Positions 25,106-33,603 of a stretch of 61,347 bases of DNA are shown here, in pieces (within the stretch, counting starts at the first letter, position 1; each line of letters begins with the position of its first letter). The translations under genes and the position numbers were made by a program. This DNA comes from Knufia peltigerae. Taxonomy: Eukaryota; Ascomycota; Eurotiomycetes; Chaetothyriales; Trichomeriaceae. The stretch covers positions 1 to 61,347 of the forward strand of contig JAPDRN010000161.1 in NCBI GenBank assembly GCA_030247855.1. The letters are read 5' to 3'. The notes beneath the pieces were generated by a model. The model had not been told where the DNA came from. It saw only the letters and a program-made list of their open reading frames with translations, and made no database searches.

Positions 25106-26029
25106 TCAACCAACGCCGTCCTCGACGACCGCCGCATTCCCTACCAACAGCTCAATCATCGCCCGTGCCGCCGCCGACTGCCGCCGATGCGGCGCATAGA
25201 TCACCGAGAACGGCCGCGATCTTCCCCGCAGCTGCGGCAGCACTTCCACCAGCTGCCCGCGCTGCAACCGCTCGCGCACGATGAACGCATAGCTCTGGCA
25301 GATGCCGATGCCCTGTTCGGCCAGCGACACCACGCCCAGCACATCGTCGGAGGTCTCGATGGACGAACGCGGCAGCCAGTCCACATCTCGCCCGCCGTCT
25401 CGGAAGATCCACGGCGCCAGCCGCCCGGTGCGCGGCATCACGAAGGGCAGGCAAAGGTGCTGCTGCAGGTCGTCCAGCGTCTGCGGCGTGCCACGGCGCT
25501 GCAGGTAATCCGGCGCGGCCACCAGCAGCAGCGGCGCGTCTTCCAGCTTTCGCGCCACCAGCCCGCTGTCCGGCAGCTGGCCCAGGCGGATGGCCAGGTC
25601 GAAGCCTTCGGCCACCAGGTCCACGTTGCGGTTGGTGATGTTCAGTTCCACCTGCACCTGCGGGTACTGCTGCGCAAAGCGCGCCAGCACGGGCGGCAGC
25701 CGGTAGTGGCCATAGGTGGTGGGCACGCTCAGGCGCACGCGGCCGGCCAGCGCACCGTCCTGGGCCAGTACGTCGCGCTCGGCGTCGTCCAGCAGGCCGA
25801 AGGCGGTGCGCACCTGTTCCCGATAGAGCCGCCCGGCGTCGGTCAGGCCCACGCGGCGGGTGGTCCGCTGCAACAACTGCCGGCCCAGCCGCGCTTCCAG
25901 CCGGGTGACCGCGCGGCTCAGCACCGAGGGCGTGGTGGACAGCGCCACCGCGCCGGCGGTGAACGAGCCGTGCTCGACCACCGCCAGGAACACCTCCACA
26001 TCGCCCAGGTAGTCGAACTTGCGGCTCAT
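25106..26029 (-). CDS. LysR-family transcriptional regulator
   Basis: Regulator of 307 aa. The N-terminal winged HTH (FDYLGDVEVFLAVVEHGSFT, then TTPSVLSRAVTRLEARLGRQ) is followed by a periplasmic-binding-like effector domain. It belongs to the group that often sits next to, and controls, one divergent enzyme gene. The start was placed at MSRKFDYLG; the longer open frame reaches into the neighbouring gene and was rejected. It is divergent from the DJ-1/PfpI gene with 97 bp between, and a palindrome at 26068-26092 fits a LysR site. Confidence 0.92.
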   Translation of the reverse strand: MSRKFDYLGDVEVFLAVVEHGSFTAGAVALSTTPSVLSRAVTRLEARLGRQLLQRTTRRVGLTDAGRLYREQVRTAFGLLDDAERDVLAQDGALAGRVRLSVPTTYGHYRLPPVLARFAQQYPQVQVELNITNRNVDLVAEGFDLAIRLGQLPDSGLVARKLEDAPLLLVAAPDYLQRRGTPQTLDDLQQHLCLPFVMPRTGRLAPWIFRDGGRDVDWLPRSSIETSDDVLGVVSLAEQGIGICQSYAFIVRERLQRGQLVEVLPQLRGRSRPFSVIYAPHRRQSAAARAMIELLVGNAAVVEDGVG

Positions 26030-26067
26030 TTGGCTCTCCGGGGAACAGATGTTTTGCGACGGGGCCA

Positions 26068-26092
26068 ATTTATCGCCGCTGGGGCGATGAAT
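26068..26092. promoter_or_regulatory. Putative LysR operator between divergent genes
   Basis: ATTTATCGCC (26068-26077), spacer GCTGG, GGCGATGAAT (26083-26092): a 10-bp inverted repeat with one mismatch. It is of the T-N11-A style, centred between the LysR gene and the DJ-1/PfpI gene. Confidence 0.55.
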
Positions 26093-26126
26093 AAAGTGGC
26101 GACCATTCCCCGATAGGAGCTCCCCC

Positions 26127-26966
26127 ATGAACCTGATGACCCGGCTGGCCGCAGCGCTGGCCCTGACCCTGGCCGCCAGCGGCGCGCATGCCGCCAACGT
26201 GCTGGTGGTGCTGTCCGACGAAAACCACTTGGACCTGAAGGACGGCAAGGTGCTGTCCACCGGCTTCTATCTCAACGAGCTGATGCAGCCGGTCAAGCTG
26301 CTGCTGGACGCGGGCCACGAGGTGACCTTCGCCACGCCGCAGGGGCGGGCGCCGACGGTGGATGCGTCCTCGGTGACGCCGGCGTACTTCGGCAACGATG
26401 CCGCGCAGCTGAAGCTGCACAAGGAGTTGCTGGAGAAACTGGCGCTGACCTCGCCGACGGCCTCGCCGGTGGTCAGCCTGGCGCGCGTCGAGCAGCAGGG
26501 CTACGCGCGGTTTGATGCGGTCTACATTCCCGGTGGCCACGCGCCAATGCAGGACCTGCTGAAGAGCCCGGCGCTGGGCCGGCTGCTGGCCGACTTCCAC
26601 CAGCGCAACAAGACTACCGCGCTGGTCTGCCACGGGCCGATCGCGCTGCTGTCCACGTTGCCGGATGCTGCGGGTTTCGTGGCAAAGCTGGACGCGGGAG
26701 CGACGCCGGCCACGCCGAAGTGGATCTACAGCGGCTACCAGATGACGGTGATCAGCAACCAGGAAGAAGAGCAGGCCAAGCCGCTGCTGGGCGGCGGTGA
26801 GATGAAGTTCTACCCGCAGACCGCGCTGCAGCGGGCGGGGGCGAAGTTCAGCAGCAATGCCACGCCGTGGACGGGGCATGTGGTGGTGGACCGTGAGCTG
26901 ATTACTGGGCAGAACCCGGCTTCGGCGCTGGAGGTGGGGCAGCGGTTGGTGGAGCGGTTGAGGTAG
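26127..26966 (+). CDS. Exported DJ-1/PfpI-family protein
   Basis: Protein of 279 aa with a signal peptide ending ASGAHA (residues 1-22), then a DJ-1/PfpI (class-I glutamine-amidotransferase-like) domain. The nucleophile-elbow cysteine is in ALVCHGPIALL, and the FDAVYIPGGHAPM segment is typical of Hsp31/YajL-type members. A glyoxalase-like or deglycase activity is possible, but cytoplasmic relatives are commoner than secreted ones. The divergent LysR gene probably controls it. Confidence 0.88.
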   Translation: MNLMTRLAAALALTLAASGAHAANVLVVLSDENHLDLKDGKVLSTGFYLNELMQPVKLLLDAGHEVTFATPQGRAPTVDASSVTPAYFGNDAAQLKLHKELLEKLALTSPTASPVVSLARVEQQGYARFDAVYIPGGHAPMQDLLKSPALGRLLADFHQRNKTTALVCHGPIALLSTLPDAAGFVAKLDAGATPATPKWIYSGYQMTVISNQEEEQAKPLLGGGEMKFYPQTALQRAGAKFSSNATPWTGHVVVDRELITGQNPASALEVGQRLVERLR

Positions 26967-27013
26967 GGTGGGTTCTCCATCGCACGGGGTGCCGTGGCAC
27001 CATGATGGGCTGG

Positions 27014-27042
27014 CCTCGTCCCTTTGGGCGAGGTCGGTTTTT
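27014..27042 (+). terminator. Intrinsic terminator after the DJ-1/PfpI gene
   Basis: CCTCGTCCC (27014-27022) pairs with GGGCGAGG (27026-27033), with one bulged T and a three-base loop. A TTTTT run lies at 27038-27042. Confidence 0.55.
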
Positions 27043-27064
27043 CAGGGAAGCCATTTAACACGAC

Positions 27065-27802
27065 ATGCGAACGTCCATCCGCTTCATTCTCTCCGCCCTG
27101 TGCCTTGGCCTGCTGTCTGGCTGCGCCAGTGGGCCGGACTACCACCATTCCAATCGCGAGATCACCGGCGCGTTCGTGGCCGATGACGGCAAACTGTACC
27201 TGTTGCCTGTCTATGACGAGCCGATGCGCTTTGATGCGGCGCCGTTCCGTGATTACCGCGCCCTGATGGACAGCCCGTTGCGCGAGGCCGTGGTCTGCGC
27301 GCAGCTGTACTTCCGTGAGGACTGGCGCGTGCCGGCCGACCGGACCAAGGTGCATGGCAGCTACGCGCTGCTGCTGCGGCCCGAGCAGGTGACGCCGGAA
27401 CAGGCGGCGCAGTTCAAGCTGGAGCGGTTGGAGATCAGCCCGCGGGTGGCCAAGGCCATCGATGCGTTGACGCGCCGGCCGTACATCCTTGAAGCCCGCA
27501 CCCGCTACGAACTGGCGGCCGACCCGGACTGCAATCTTTCCAGGAAGGGCGGCAGCTATTACAGCGCGCTGTTCGAGGGTGATGGCGAGCGGGTGCAATT
27601 GCCGGACGCTGCTGCGCTGGCCGCGAAGGCGAAGTTGCCGCAGTCGATTACCGCGCGGGCTGAGCGGATCCGGCCGGATGATACGGAGAAGCCGGGGGTT
27701 GGGACGACGGCCGGAAAGGTGCTGGGCGCGGCGTTGGTGCCTGTGGCCGTTCCGGTGTTTGTGTTGAGCCTGCCGTTTTTGGGGCCGGATCATTGGAAGT
27801 GA
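27065..27802 (+). CDS. Predicted lipoprotein of unknown function
   Basis: Protein of 245 aa with the lipobox LLSGC, Cys20 being the lipidated residue. The mature part has no motif I recognise. A hydrophobic stretch near the C-terminus (AALVPVAVPVFVLSLPFL) looks like a membrane segment, which is unusual for a lipoprotein already anchored at its N-terminus. It is transcribed alone and followed by a SMAG palindrome at 27823-27845. Confidence 0.75.
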   Translation: MRTSIRFILSALCLGLLSGCASGPDYHHSNREITGAFVADDGKLYLLPVYDEPMRFDAAPFRDYRALMDSPLREAVVCAQLYFREDWRVPADRTKVHGSYALLLRPEQVTPEQAAQFKLERLEISPRVAKAIDALTRRPYILEARTRYELAADPDCNLSRKGGSYYSALFEGDGERVQLPDAAALAAKAKLPQSITARAERIRPDDTEKPGVGTTAGKVLGAALVPVAVPVFVLSLPFLGPDHWK

Positions 27803-27822
27803 TGGAGCGTTGAAGCCAGAGC

Positions 27823-27845
27823 ATCCACGCGTGGCGTGGATCTAC
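27823..27845. repeat. SMAG-type REP, single copy
   Basis: ATCCACGC-GTG-GCGTGGAT followed by CTAC. Confidence 0.8.
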
Positions 27846-27885
27846 TGGAGTCGCCAGTGCCTGAAAGTTAATCGTGGAGATCTGT

Positions 27886-28365
27886 GTGGCAAGCACACTG
27901 GAAGCTGTGTTGAAAATCCTGGCCTTCGCTGTCCTTGCGGCACTTCCGCTGCTGACTATTTGGCTGATCCATCGGCGAGTGTCACTGAGAGCCCGTTCTG
28001 CGTTGGGATCAGGGCTGCGATTGAATTCCCCTCGCCGGATTTCCGGTACGTCCATGACCTTGGTGATGGTTAATGGGAAAGAGGATCGAGAGCACTACTT
28101 CTTTGATACAGATACCTTCTATCTGCAGCGGGGCCCAGTGCCCACGGCGGTTCCGCTCTCGCAGATCACCTCAGTCACACGAACGTCCGATGTCATCTAC
28201 GCGCGCTATATCTGGCAGGTATGCTTCAGCAGAGAAGCGGGCAGAAGGTGCGTAACGTTCACCAACAATCTGTCGCTGTTCAATCGCGACTTCCTGCTCT
28301 TCCTAGAGGCGGTGCGGAAAGCCAATCCGCTCGCGACCGTTGATCGAGCGAGCGTCATCTTCTAA
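27886..28365 (+). CDS. Predicted membrane protein, unknown function
   Basis: Protein of 159 aa. An N-terminal membrane helix (ILAFAVLAALPLLTIWLI, about residues 10-27) precedes a soluble domain with no recognised family (EDREHYFFDTDTFYLQ). GTG 27886 is chosen because GGAG (27876-27879) lies six bases before it; an earlier in-frame GTG at 27874 overlaps that site. Base composition is somewhat lower in GC than its neighbours. Confidence 0.6.
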   Translation: MASTLEAVLKILAFAVLAALPLLTIWLIHRRVSLRARSALGSGLRLNSPRRISGTSMTLVMVNGKEDREHYFFDTDTFYLQRGPVPTAVPLSQITSVTRTSDVIYARYIWQVCFSREAGRRCVTFTNNLSLFNRDFLLFLEAVRKANPLATVDRASVIF

Positions 28366-28451
28366 CCGTGGGCCGACATCGGCCGTTCCATTCAAAAGGA
28401 GGTTGGCCCGTGGAGCTACACTGGCGGCCTACGCCCGATGGAAGCTCGCCC

Positions 28452-29234
28452 ATGTTCAACGGAAAGGTCGCGGTGGTCACCGGCTCCACCAGCGGTATCG
28501 GTCTTGGCATTGCCAGTGCGTTGGCGCGGAAGGGTGCCGACATCGTGTTGAATGGCTTTGGCGATGCGGCGGAGATCGAACGCATACGTTCCAGCCTTGA
28601 AGCCGAATTCGGCGTACGGGTGGCGCATGATGGCGCCGACCTTTCGCGTGGCGAGGCAGTGCGGGAGATGGTCGACCGCGCCGTCGCGAAGATGGGGCGC
28701 ATCGACATTCTGGTGAACAACGCGGGCATCCAGCACACCGCGTCGATCGAGGAGTTTCCCGTAGCGAAGTGGGATGCGATCCTCGCGCTGAATCTGTCGG
28801 CGGTGTTCCACTCAACGGCAGCGGCCTTGCCTTACATGAAGCAGCAGGGATCCGGCCGCATCATCAACATCGCGTCGGTACACGGGCTGGTGGGCTCGGT
28901 GAACAAGTCGGCCTATGTGGCGGCCAAGCATGGCGTGGTGGGGTTCACCAAGGTGACCGCGCTGGAGAACGCGGGCACGGGCATCACCGCCAATGCCATC
29001 TGCCCGGGGTGGGTGCGAACGGCGCTGGTCGAGCAGCAGATCACCGCGTTGGCCGAGCGCGAGGGAACGGATCAGGAGTCCGCTGCTCGCGCGCTGCTGG
29101 CCGAGAAGCAGCCCTCGTTGCAGTTCGTGACGCCTGAGCAGTTGGGGGAGATGGTGGTGTTCCTGGCCTCGGATGCCGCGGTGCAGATCACCGGTACGGC
29201 GCTGCCGGTGGATGGCGGCTGGACGGCGCGGTAG
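28452..29234 (+). CDS. Short-chain dehydrogenase, 3-hydroxybutyrate dehydrogenase-like
   Basis: Classical SDR of 260 aa. The cofactor motif TGSTSGIGLGIA is at about residues 10-21, then NNAG, and the catalytic Ser and the YVAAK Tyr-Lys pair. The segment AICPGWVRTALVEQQI and the long insert after it, followed by TPEQLGEMVVFLASD, are typical of D-3-hydroxybutyrate dehydrogenase (BdhA), which oxidises 3-hydroxybutyrate to acetoacetate. The start was put at MFNGKVAVV; 28 in-frame codons upstream lack family similarity. A SMAG palindrome follows at 29247-29270. Confidence 0.88.
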   Translation: MFNGKVAVVTGSTSGIGLGIASALARKGADIVLNGFGDAAEIERIRSSLEAEFGVRVAHDGADLSRGEAVREMVDRAVAKMGRIDILVNNAGIQHTASIEEFPVAKWDAILALNLSAVFHSTAAALPYMKQQGSGRIINIASVHGLVGSVNKSAYVAAKHGVVGFTKVTALENAGTGITANAICPGWVRTALVEQQITALAEREGTDQESAARALLAEKQPSLQFVTPEQLGEMVVFLASDAAVQITGTALPVDGGWTAR

Positions 29235-29246
29235 CTGGCTGGCTGC

Positions 29247-29270
29247 TCGCCGGGCATGGCCCGGCGCTAC
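29247..29270. repeat. SMAG-type REP, single copy
   Basis: TCGCCGGGCATGGCCCGGCG, then CTAC. Confidence 0.85.
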
Positions 29271-29296
29271 CGGAAGGTTGGCGCGGTGGTTCGGCG

Positions 29297-29737
29297 TTAT
29301 CGAAGCCGCGTTGGATCGATCAGGGGAATCTCGCCGAGCGCGCCTAGCGTGATGCGATGGCTGCAAAACCCGAACGGGATATCCGTGGCAGGCTGCACCT
29401 TGTGGCGTGGCACGCTTTCGATGTCCCGTACCTCGTCGACGGCCAGAGCAAAGGGCTCCGCGCCGGCCTGCATCAGCAGCATGGCCGGGCAGCCATGGGC
29501 GAACGCGGCCAAGCCAATGGCCTGACGCAGGTCGACCACCGGCAGGGCGTGGCCGCGCACGGTGAGGTGCGGGCGCGCCCCACTGCCGGGGCGATCAAAG
29601 GTTTCCGGGCCGCGGATTTCAGTCGCGGCTTCGACATCGATGGCAAACAGGTGGGTACCGGCCCGCACAACAACAACTTCAATGAAGGCCGGCGACGACG
29701 GGGCCGGTTCACCGGCCGAAGGGGGAGAGGGCTGCAA
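29297..29737 (-). CDS. CheW-like chemotaxis coupling protein
   Basis: Protein of 146 aa with a CheW domain (GTHLFAIDVEAATEIRGP at the N-terminal strand pair, LPVVDLRQAIGL in the centre, FALAVDEVRDIESV later). CheW couples chemoreceptors to the CheA kinase. No cheA, cheY or receptor gene is nearby, so it is an orphan. The frame opens with a TTG codon at 29737 and no ATG or GTG precedes it usefully, so the start is uncertain. Confidence 0.72.
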   Translation of the reverse strand: MQPSPPSAGEPAPSSPAFIEVVVVRAGTHLFAIDVEAATEIRGPETFDRPGSGARPHLTVRGHALPVVDLRQAIGLAAFAHGCPAMLLMQAGAEPFALAVDEVRDIESVPRHKVQPATDIPFGFCSHRITLGALGEIPLIDPTRLR

Positions 29738-29893
29738 GAGGAACCTGTGGAAGGGTATTTAGACTGCGACGCAATGATGCCGTGTTGACGTGGTGCAACG
29801 CGTGCTTGACGGGTGAGCGGCCAACACGCGTTGCATGCGTCGTTCAGCGGAATCAAGGCTCCTTCACGGGTCGGTTGGGGCCGGGGTAGGGTT

Positions 29894-29915
29894 GCCAGCC
29901 ATGGGCTGGCACTAC
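29894..29915. repeat. SMAG-type REP, single copy
   Basis: GCCAGCCATGGGCTGGC plus ACTAC, overlapping the stop region of the AHSA1-type gene. Confidence 0.8.
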
Positions 29916-30376
29916 TGGGGTTTGGCGAAGACGTCCAGGCCTTTGCCGGTTTCCAGCAACGACTTCAGGCTCGAGAGCACGATCGGCCAGCCCTGGCGGA
30001 TGCCGGTATCCATGCCGCTGCCCGGTTCCAGCTCGTCATGGGTCACCGTCAGCTTGACCATGTCCTCATACGGCACGATCTCGAACGTCACCCGGCTGTA
30101 GGCCTTCGGGTTGTCCGCCTGCGAGGCGGCGGCCCAGGTGATCACCAGCCGTGAGGGTGGGGTGTTTTCCACCACGTCGCCCACCAGTTCGACCTTGCGC
30201 TCGTCGTTGGCGCGCACGTGCTGCCAGCGCGAGCCCGGTTTCCAGTCCGATACGTTTTCATGGCCCCAGTAGGTGCGGGCAATCTCCGGCCGGGTGATGG
30301 CTTCGAACACCTTCTGCGGCGTGGAGGCGATATAGATCACGTGGATGAAACGGGTGGATTCAGCGCTCATCGTCAT
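29912..30376 (-). CDS. SRPBCC (AHSA1/START-like) protein
   Basis: Protein of 154 aa with an AHSA1-type ligand-binding fold: FIHVIYIASTPQKVFEAIT at the first strand and helix, and a C-terminal helix SLKSLLETGKGLDVF. These proteins bind hydrophobic molecules; the ligand is unknown. It overlaps the ArsR gene by 4 bp (ATGA), the usual ArsR-AHSA1 operon arrangement. Its stop region overlaps a SMAG palindrome. Confidence 0.9.
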   Translation of the reverse strand: MTMSAESTRFIHVIYIASTPQKVFEAITRPEIARTYWGHENVSDWKPGSRWQHVRANDERKVELVGDVVENTPPSRLVITWAAASQADNPKAYSRVTFEIVPYEDMVKLTVTHDELEPGSGMDTGIRQGWPIVLSSLKSLLETGKGLDVFAKPQ

Positions 30377-30687
30377 TGTCCTTCCAGTTCCTGTTTGAGG
30401 TCATGCAGCAGGCTCAGGCGCTGCTGTTCGAACTTGCTTACCCAGCGCGTATAGACGTCGTGCAGCGGCACCGGGTTGATGAAGTGCAGCTTCTCGCGGC
30501 CGCGCCTGACGGTGCTGATCAGGTTGGCGTCTTCCAGCAGGCCCAAGTGCTGGGTGACCGATTGCCGGGCCATGTCCAAGTGCTCGCAGAGCTGGCCGAG
30601 GGTCTGCCCGTTGTCTTCACAGAGCAGGTCCAGCAGCGTGCGGCGCGTGGGGTCGGCCAGTGCTTTGAACACCTTGTCTGCATCCAT
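30373..30687 (-). CDS. ArsR-family transcriptional regulator
   Basis: Winged-helix regulator of 104 aa (MDADKVFKALADPTRRTLL, recognition region LGQLCEHLDMARQSVTQHL). No cysteine-rich metal site of the ArsR/SmtB kind is visible, so it belongs to the branch paired with AHSA1-type proteins. The start is ATG 30687; the 55 upstream in-frame codons cover a gene remnant and were excluded. It probably represses its own operon. Confidence 0.92.
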   Translation of the reverse strand: MDADKVFKALADPTRRTLLDLLCEDNGQTLGQLCEHLDMARQSVTQHLGLLEDANLISTVRRGREKLHFINPVPLHDVYTRWVSKFEQQRLSLLHDLKQELEGQ

Positions 30688-30695
30688 GGGGGCCT

Positions 30696-30803
30696 TCAGT
30701 TCCAGTTGTCGATCTTGATGTCGTGCGGGCTGGGTTGGCCGCGCCCGGTTTCCAGCAGGGCTTTCAGGCTCATCAGGAAGATGGCCCATTTGGTGCTGCA
30801 GTG
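30696..30803 (-). pseudogene. C-terminal remnant of a second AHSA1-type gene
   Basis: A minus-strand frame ends 8 bp before the ArsR gene with TKWAIFLMSLKALLETG and then HDIKIDNWN. This is the C-terminal helix of SRPBCC/AHSA1 proteins and closely matches SLKSLLETGKG of the intact copy at 29912-30376. Nothing of the N-terminal part remains. The rest of 30804-31127 holds a REP dimer and no gene. Confidence 0.6.
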
Positions 30804-30937
30804 GCTTTGATGCCGACTCTGTCTGCGATATCCACCATGACTGCGGCTCCACGGTGGGCGGCGGGTGCCGTCCGTGGGATCACTATAGGCAGGCAAATGC
30901 CTGCATGTCAACTGTGGTCCATGGATTTCCAACCGAG

Positions 30938-31010
30938 GTAGTGCCGGCCGCTGGCCGGCAACCAGGGTGGGGTTGGGAGATTGCAGTTGCCGGCCAGCGG
31001 CCGGCACTAC
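30938..31010. repeat. SMAG-type REP dimer
   Basis: GTAGTGCCGGCCGCTGGCCGGC from 30938, and its inverse ending GGCACTAC at 31010. Confidence 0.9.
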
Positions 31011-31127
31011 CGGTTAGCGGCGCGCAATGGACTTTTGGCCATGGTGATGGCGGCTGCGCGGCGGCATGCTGAGCGGAGCCGGGTGATTGCAGCCGTTCGG
31101 GTTCGTTGAATGAAAGGAGTACTACGC

Positions 31128-31652
31128 GTGACTGATACAGGAAAAGAGGCGCTGACGATCCGTCGTGCCAGTGTGGCCGATGCACCTGCGGTGCTGGGCT
31201 TGTTCGATGAGGTGATTGCGTGGTTCGTGGTCATCGGCAATCCGCAGCAGTGGGGCACCGAGGCGTGGTCGTCCATTCCGCGCCGTATCACCCAGGTGAC
31301 CGATGCCTGCGCGCTGCCCGGTGCGTGGGTGGCGGAAACCGCGCAGGGCGAGGTGCGTGCATTCCTGGCGTTGGGCGAGGCGATGCCGTATGTGCCTGCG
31401 GCAACCGAGCCAGAGCTGTACGTACGCGTGCTGATTGCTTCGCGCGATGCGCGGGTGCGGGGTATCGGCCGTCGCTTGATGGCATTCGCCGACGAGCAGG
31501 CGCGCGCGGCGGGATTGGATTACCTGCGCGTTGATTGCTATGGCGGTGGCAGCGGCGAGCTGGTGCGGTTCTACGAATCGTGCGGCTACGAACGTTTGTC
31601 GACCTTCAACGTGGATGGCTGGCCGGGACAGGTGTTGGGTCGCCGGCTGTGA
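31128..31652 (+). CDS. GNAT-family N-acetyltransferase
   Basis: Protein of 174 aa with the GNAT acetyl-CoA site (VLIASRDARVRGIGRRLM, R-G-I-G-R motif A) and the C-terminal FYESCGYERLSTF motif. The substrate is unknown. The start is GTG 31128, eight bases after AAAGGAG (31113-31119); an ATG at 31110 is in frame but precedes that ribosome-binding site. Confidence 0.88.
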   Translation: MTDTGKEALTIRRASVADAPAVLGLFDEVIAWFVVIGNPQQWGTEAWSSIPRRITQVTDACALPGAWVAETAQGEVRAFLALGEAMPYVPAATEPELYVRVLIASRDARVRGIGRRLMAFADEQARAAGLDYLRVDCYGGGSGELVRFYESCGYERLSTFNVDGWPGQVLGRRL

Positions 31653-31746
31653 GGTAGCTGCGTCACTGCGTCGCAGCCTCTCTGCAGGATGCGGTACATC
31701 GGTTCAGCGCTAGAGTGGGCATACCCTATCCAGGAAGGAGACGCGC

Positions 31747-33516
31747 ATGTACTACAGCAGTGGCAACTATGAGGCCTTCGCGCGCCCGCGCAAGCCGGCG
31801 GGCGTGGACAACAAGACGGCGTGGTTCGTGGGTTCGGGCCTGGCCTCGTTGGCCGGTGCGGCGTTCCTGGTGCGTGATGGGCGCATGCCCGGCGAGCGCA
31901 TCACCATCCTGGAGCAGCAGCAGATTGCCGGTGGCGCGCTGGATGGCCTGAAGGTGCCGGAGAAGGGTTTCGTGATCCGCGGCGGCCGCGAGATGGAAGA
32001 CCATTTCGAGTGCCTGTGGGATCTGTTCCGTTCGATTCCGTCGCTGGAGATCGATGATGCCAGCGTGCTGGACGAGTTCTACTGGTTGAACAAGGATGAC
32101 CCGAACTATTCGCTGCAGCGTGCCACCGTCAATCGGGGCGAGGACGCGCATACCGATGGCCTGTTCACCCTGAGCGAGCAGGCGCAGAAGGACATCATCG
32201 CGCTGTTCCTGGCTACCCGGCAGGAAATGGAGAACAAGCGCATCAATGAAGTGCTGGGCCGCGATTTCCTGGACAGCAATTTCTGGCTGTACTGGCGCAC
32301 GATGTTCGCGTTCGAGGAATGGCATTCGGCGCTGGAGATGAAGCTGTACCTGCATCGCTTCATCCACCATATCGGCGGGCTGCCGGACTTCTCTGCGCTG
32401 AAGTTCACCAAGTACAACCAGTACGAATCGCTGGTGCTGCCGCTGGTGAAGTGGCTACAGGAGCGCGGTGTGCAGTTCCAGTACGGCACCGAGGTGACCG
32501 ATGTGGACTTCGCGCTGCAGGAAGGGCGCAAGCAGGCCACGCGCATCCACTGGACGCAGGATGGCCAGGCTGGTGGCATGGACCTGGGCGCGGACGATCT
32601 GCTGTTCATGACGATCGGCTCGCTCACCGAGAATTCCGACAATGGCGACCACCACACTGCTGCGCGCTTGAATGAAGGCCCGGCACCGGCGTGGGACCTG
32701 TGGCGACGCATCGCGGCCAAGGATGCGGCGTTCGGGCGCCCGGATGTGTTCGGTGCGCATATACCGGAAACCAAGTGGGAATCGGCGACGGTGACCACGC
32801 TGGACGCGCGCATTCCGGCGTACATCGAGAAGATCGCCAAGCGCGATCCGTTCAGTGGCAGGGTGGTGACCGGCGGCATCGTGAGCGTGCGCGATTCACG
32901 CTGGCTGATGAGCTGGACGGTGAACCGGCAGCCGCACTTCAAGAACCAGCCGAAGGACCAGATCGTTGTGTGGGTGTATTCGCTGTTCGTGGATACGCCG
33001 GGCGATTACGTGAACAAGCCGATGCAGGACTGCACGGGCGAGGAGATCACCCGCGAATGGCTGTACCACCTGGGTGTGCCGGTGGGGGAGATCGACGAAC
33101 TGGCGGCGACCGGGGCGAAGACGGTGCCGGTGATGATGCCGTACATCACCGCGTTCTTCATGCCGCGCCAGGCCGGTGACCGCCCGGACGTGGTGCCGGA
33201 GGGCGCGGTGAACTTCGCCTTCATCGGCCAGTTCGCCGAATCGAAGCAACGCGACTGCATCTTCACCACCGAGTATTCGGTGCGCACGCCGATGGAAGCG
33301 GTATACACCCTGCTGGGCATCGAGCGCGGCGTGCCGGAGGTGTTCAATTCCACCTACGACGTGCGCACGCTGCTGGCGGCGACCGGTCGCCTGCGCGATG
33401 GCAAGGAGCTGGACATTCCGGGGCCGGCGTTCCTGCGCAACCTGCTGATGAACAAGCTGGACAAGACCCAGATTGGCGGGTTGCTGCGTGAGTTCAAGCT
33501 GGTGCAGGACGACTGA
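31747..33516 (+). CDS. ohyA: Oleate hydratase
   Basis: FAD-dependent enzyme of 589 aa that adds water to cis-9 unsaturated fatty acids to give 10-hydroxy fatty acids. The N-terminus MYYSSGNYEAFARPRKP and the FAD motif VGSGLASLAGAAFLVRDG are the family signatures. The central ILEQQQIAGGALDG and the C-terminal FIGQFAESKQRDCIFTTEYS also match, and the length is as expected. AAGGAG lies eight bases upstream of the ATG. It is transcribed alone. Such enzymes detoxify host or environmental unsaturated fatty acids, which may connect with the fad operon at the start of the window. Confidence 0.96.
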   Translation: MYYSSGNYEAFARPRKPAGVDNKTAWFVGSGLASLAGAAFLVRDGRMPGERITILEQQQIAGGALDGLKVPEKGFVIRGGREMEDHFECLWDLFRSIPSLEIDDASVLDEFYWLNKDDPNYSLQRATVNRGEDAHTDGLFTLSEQAQKDIIALFLATRQEMENKRINEVLGRDFLDSNFWLYWRTMFAFEEWHSALEMKLYLHRFIHHIGGLPDFSALKFTKYNQYESLVLPLVKWLQERGVQFQYGTEVTDVDFALQEGRKQATRIHWTQDGQAGGMDLGADDLLFMTIGSLTENSDNGDHHTAARLNEGPAPAWDLWRRIAAKDAAFGRPDVFGAHIPETKWESATVTTLDARIPAYIEKIAKRDPFSGRVVTGGIVSVRDSRWLMSWTVNRQPHFKNQPKDQIVVWVYSLFVDTPGDYVNKPMQDCTGEEITREWLYHLGVPVGEIDELAATGAKTVPVMMPYITAFFMPRQAGDRPDVVPEGAVNFAFIGQFAESKQRDCIFTTEYSVRTPMEAVYTLLGIERGVPEVFNSTYDVRTLLAATGRLRDGKELDIPGPAFLRNLLMNKLDKTQIGGLLREFKLVQDD

Positions 33517-33531
33517 GCGAGCGCGGTGCAG

Positions 33532-33603
33532 GTAGTGCCGGGCCATGCCCGGCGTCCCGCGCTGCAGTGACCGCTTCGCTCGCCGGGCATGGCCCGGCGC
33601 TAC
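33532..33603. repeat. SMAG-type REP dimer overlapping a stop codon
   Basis: GTAGTGCCGGGCCATGCCCGGC from 33532, and its inverse ending GCGCTAC at 33603. On the minus strand the GTAG foot supplies the TAG stop codon (33600-33602) of the SDR gene. Confidence 0.9.
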
